DNA of 7,884 bases from JAXGPP01 sp964436865 (lineage in GTDB: Bacteria > Planctomycetota > Planctomycetia > Pirellulales > Thermoguttaceae). Below, one piece after another: positions 6,414 to 7,884 of the stretch; the first letter of the stretch is position 1, and each line of letters starts with the position of its first letter. The notes beneath the pieces were generated by a model, which saw only the letters and a program-made list of their open reading frames with translations, was not told the origin of the DNA and did no database searches. The stretch spans positions 1 to 7,884 of the forward strand of contig CAYTFK010000322.1 in the NCBI GenBank assembly GCA_964436865.1, given 5' to 3'. A program made the position numbers and the translations under genes.

Positions 6414-6923
6414 TCACACGACAGGTTCCGCCGCCCCAGCAACAGCATGCCGTGCTGGAGGCCAGGGAAGCCGGGCGCGAATCTCTTCCATCAACGGGCG
6501 GCGGCTTCGGGGCGACTGGGCAAAGTGCCGTCTGGCCAACTCGGCCACTTCTCCCAGCAAGCGCGGCGAGGAGACGAAATGAACCGCTCCCGCCTCGCGC
6601 AGCAACTTCTCATAGTCGGCCAGCGACCGCTCCGCCACCACGACGGCCCGCGCCGCAGGAAATTCCCGCTCCAACGACGCAAGCCGGGCGATCAGGTCAT
6701 CGACCGTAGCGGGCGAGAGTTCGAGCAACAGGAAACTTGCCTCGTGGCCGGCGAGCGACTGCCAGCATTCGGGGAGACTCCGTGTCTCGTAAACACGGGG
6801 GCCCGCCTCACCCAACTCGCGGCGGAGGGCCACCGCCCACTCGCCGCTCCGCTCACAGACGATCAGGCGACGCTGCGGCGTGTCGTCATCTGAAGTGCCC
6901 GGCAGGTGCAGCGGTTGGACCAT
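6414..6923 (-). CDS. degenerate receiver-like (pseudo-receiver) protein
   Basis: A 169-residue soluble protein whose residues ~17-134 follow the alternating strand/helix pattern of a CheY-like receiver domain. Strands are seen at RRLIVCE (18-24), SFLLLEL (63-69), ARAVVVAE (91-98) and AVHFVSS (113-119), with helices between; the last helix is RLLGEVAELARRHF. At the place of the phospho-acceptor Asp after beta-3 I read E68. The conserved Lys of beta-5 (KP) reads S119-P120, and the acidic pair after beta-1 is reduced to E24. Phosphorylation by a histidine kinase is therefore unlikely; Glu may mimic the active state. The ~35-residue C-terminal tail is Arg/Pro/Ala-rich with no recognisable output domain. 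The ATG at 6923 is the first start after an in-frame stop at 6969-6971; no clear ribosome site precedes it. It lies 68 bases downstream of the Fis/AAA+ gene, so the two are probably co-transcribed. The family assignment comes from pattern only; it could be an unrelated Rossmann-like fold. Confidence 0.65.
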   Translation of the reverse strand: MVQPLHLPGTSDDDTPQRRLIVCERSGEWAVALRRELGEAGPRVYETRSLPECWQSLAGHEASFLLLELSPATVDDLIARLASLEREFPAARAVVVAERSLADYEKLLREAGAVHFVSSPRLLGEVAELARRHFAQSPRSRRPLMEEIRARLPWPPARHAVAGAAEPVV

Positions 6924-6991
6924 GCCAAATGGTAGAAAACGGAACCGATGCGGACAAGCGCGGCGGCACTATGAAACGGCAAACCCTCGCT

Positions 6992-7884
6992 TTACGCGTC
7001 TTGTTCTCCGCGGTCCGGTTCGAGGCCCAACTGGACCATGCGGCGGTAAAGCCGCGGTCGCGTGACGCCGAGAAGCCTCGCCGCCTTGGCCTTATTGCCC
7101 TTGGCTTGAGCCAGCGACCGCTCGATCAACTCGCGTTCAACCTGGGCGAGGAAGTCGTCGACCACGATTCGTTCCTCGCGCCGCCGCGGGTGAGCCGCCG
7201 CGTCGAACGCCAGTTCGATCCGTTTGGGCAGGTCCGAGGGGAGAATCTCGGGGCCGGAACTCCGCTCAAACGCCTCGCGAACCACGGCGGCCAGTTCGTC
7301 CAGATTGCCGGGCCAAGGGTAGCCGTCCAGCCGGTCCAGCGCCACCGGCGAAAAGCCGCTTCGTTGCCTGATTCCCCTTGCATTCAACTCCTCGACAAAG
7401 GACTGGGCGAGCAAGGGGATATCGGCCCGGCGTTCGGCCAAGGGGGGCAAGACGATGGTGATCGTGTCGAGCAGGACCGCCAGGTCTTCGCGGAACTGGC
7501 CGGCCCGGACCAGTTCGTTGAGCGGCCGCCGGGCCGTGGCCAGGAGCCGCAACGGAAATGTCCCGGACGCAAGTGCCGCCACCGTCAGCGGCTGCACGTC
7601 GGCGGCGAGGGAGTCGACGTCGTTGAGCAACAACGTGGCGTGGCGTGCGCCGGTCTCCGCAGTCCGCCGCGCCGACAGAGCGCGAATGGTGGAATCCAGG
7701 AGTTCGCCGCTCAGAATGGAGCAAGCCAACGGGATCAGGGACCCAGCCGAACTGTCCCCGGCGGCGTAGTGGATCGCGGCGGCCAGCCGCTGCCGCCCGC
7801 TGCCCGGCGGCCCGACGATGAGCACGCTCTCGGTGGTCGCCACCGCGACGCCGAAGAGGAAGGGCCCCAGGAACTCGGAGATCG
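6992..7884 (-). CDS. degenerate sigma-54-activator-like AAA+/Fis regulator (5' end outside window)
   Basis: A DNA-binding regulator built like bacterial enhancer-binding proteins. The frame is open to the right edge, so the GTG at 7843 is not the true start: the preceding codons (SEFLGPFLFGVAVA) continue the AAA+ fold. Numbered from that GTG, the Walker A position reads GPPGSGRQ (11-18), with Arg for Lys. Walker B reads LLLNDVDS (71-78), where activators have LFLDE. The segment 36-70 is shortened and lacks the GAFTGA loop that contacts sigma-54. FREDL (117-121) and LPPLAERRADIPLLA (132-146) are well conserved. The sensor II region reads WPGNLDEL (177-184), with Asp for the usual Arg. The C-terminus (~229-275) is a clear Fis-type helix-turn-helix: GNKAKAARLLGVTRPRLYRRM. 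DNA binding looks intact, while ATP hydrolysis and sigma-54 activation look lost. Any N-terminal sensory domain lies outside the window. It heads the - strand block toward the receiver-like gene. Confidence 0.88.
   Translation of the reverse strand, partial: ISEFLGPFLFGVAVATTESVLIVGPPGSGRQRLAAAIHYAAGDSSAGSLIPLACSILSGELLDSTIRALSARRTAETGARHATLLLNDVDSLAADVQPLTVAALASGTFPLRLLATARRPLNELVRAGQFREDLAVLLDTITIVLPPLAERRADIPLLAQSFVEELNARGIRQRSGFSPVALDRLDGYPWPGNLDELAAVVREAFERSSGPEILPSDLPKRIELAFDAAAHPRRREERIVVDDFLAQVERELIERSLAQAKGNKAKAARLLGVTRPRLYRRMVQLGLEPDRGEQDA

Noticed and set aside
5484..6893. A 469-codon open frame on + spanning the Mrp and receiver-like genes
   Set aside because: It is antisense to the clearly recognisable Mrp protein. 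Its product is His/Arg/Gln-rich with no domain, as expected from the opposite strand of GC-rich coding DNA.
1..7884. tRNA genes, CRISPR arrays, insertion sequences, toxin-antitoxin or defence genes
   Set aside because: I found no cloverleaf, no regularly spaced repeats, no transposase or integrase, and no defence-type domain on either strand.

Overview
The window looks like chromosomal DNA from a Gram-negative, high-GC bacterium, most likely a planctomycete of the Pirellulales type. This rests on the gene families, on the habit of the proteins (a lipid A disaccharide synthase with an insertion, a stand-alone M50 membrane protease, a Fis/AAA+ regulator) and on the base composition. No rRNA or marker gene fixes the taxonomy, so this is an inference. 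There are eight protein-coding genes, of which the first and the last run off the window edges. I see no tRNA, rRNA, CRISPR array, insertion sequence or integrase.

Left part (1-2449): the 3' part of an FtsX/MacB-type ABC transporter permease on the + strand converges on a bile acid:sodium symporter (BASS) family gene on the - strand. A strong GC-rich hairpin lies between the two stops. A 189-base divergent intergenic region follows, carrying a perfect 15-base dyad.

Middle (2450-4667, + strand): lpxB, encoding lipid A disaccharide synthase, is followed after 157 bases by a small M50 site-2-type membrane metalloprotease. LpxB implies an outer membrane with lipid A. The M50 gene converges on the next block across only 43 bases, which again hold a hairpin.

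Right part (4711-7884, - strand, so transcription runs right to left): a Fis-type regulator with an AAA+ domain like those of sigma-54 activators, a small receiver-like protein, an Mrp/ApbC iron-sulfur carrier ATPase, and a bacteriohemerythrin. The gaps are 68, 87 and 134 bases, so some or all of these may be co-transcribed. 

The most interesting signals are here. The AAA+ protein has lost the Walker A lysine, the Walker B Asp-Glu pair, the GAFTGA loop and the sensor II arginine. The receiver-like neighbour lacks the phospho-acceptor aspartate and the beta-5 lysine. The hemerythrin has asparagine where one of the five iron-ligand histidines should be. Together they suggest a regulatory pair that does not work by standard phosphorelay and sigma-54 chemistry, next to iron/oxygen-related genes. 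The functional link between the pair and those genes is speculation from gene order alone. Everything else reads as ordinary core-genome content.
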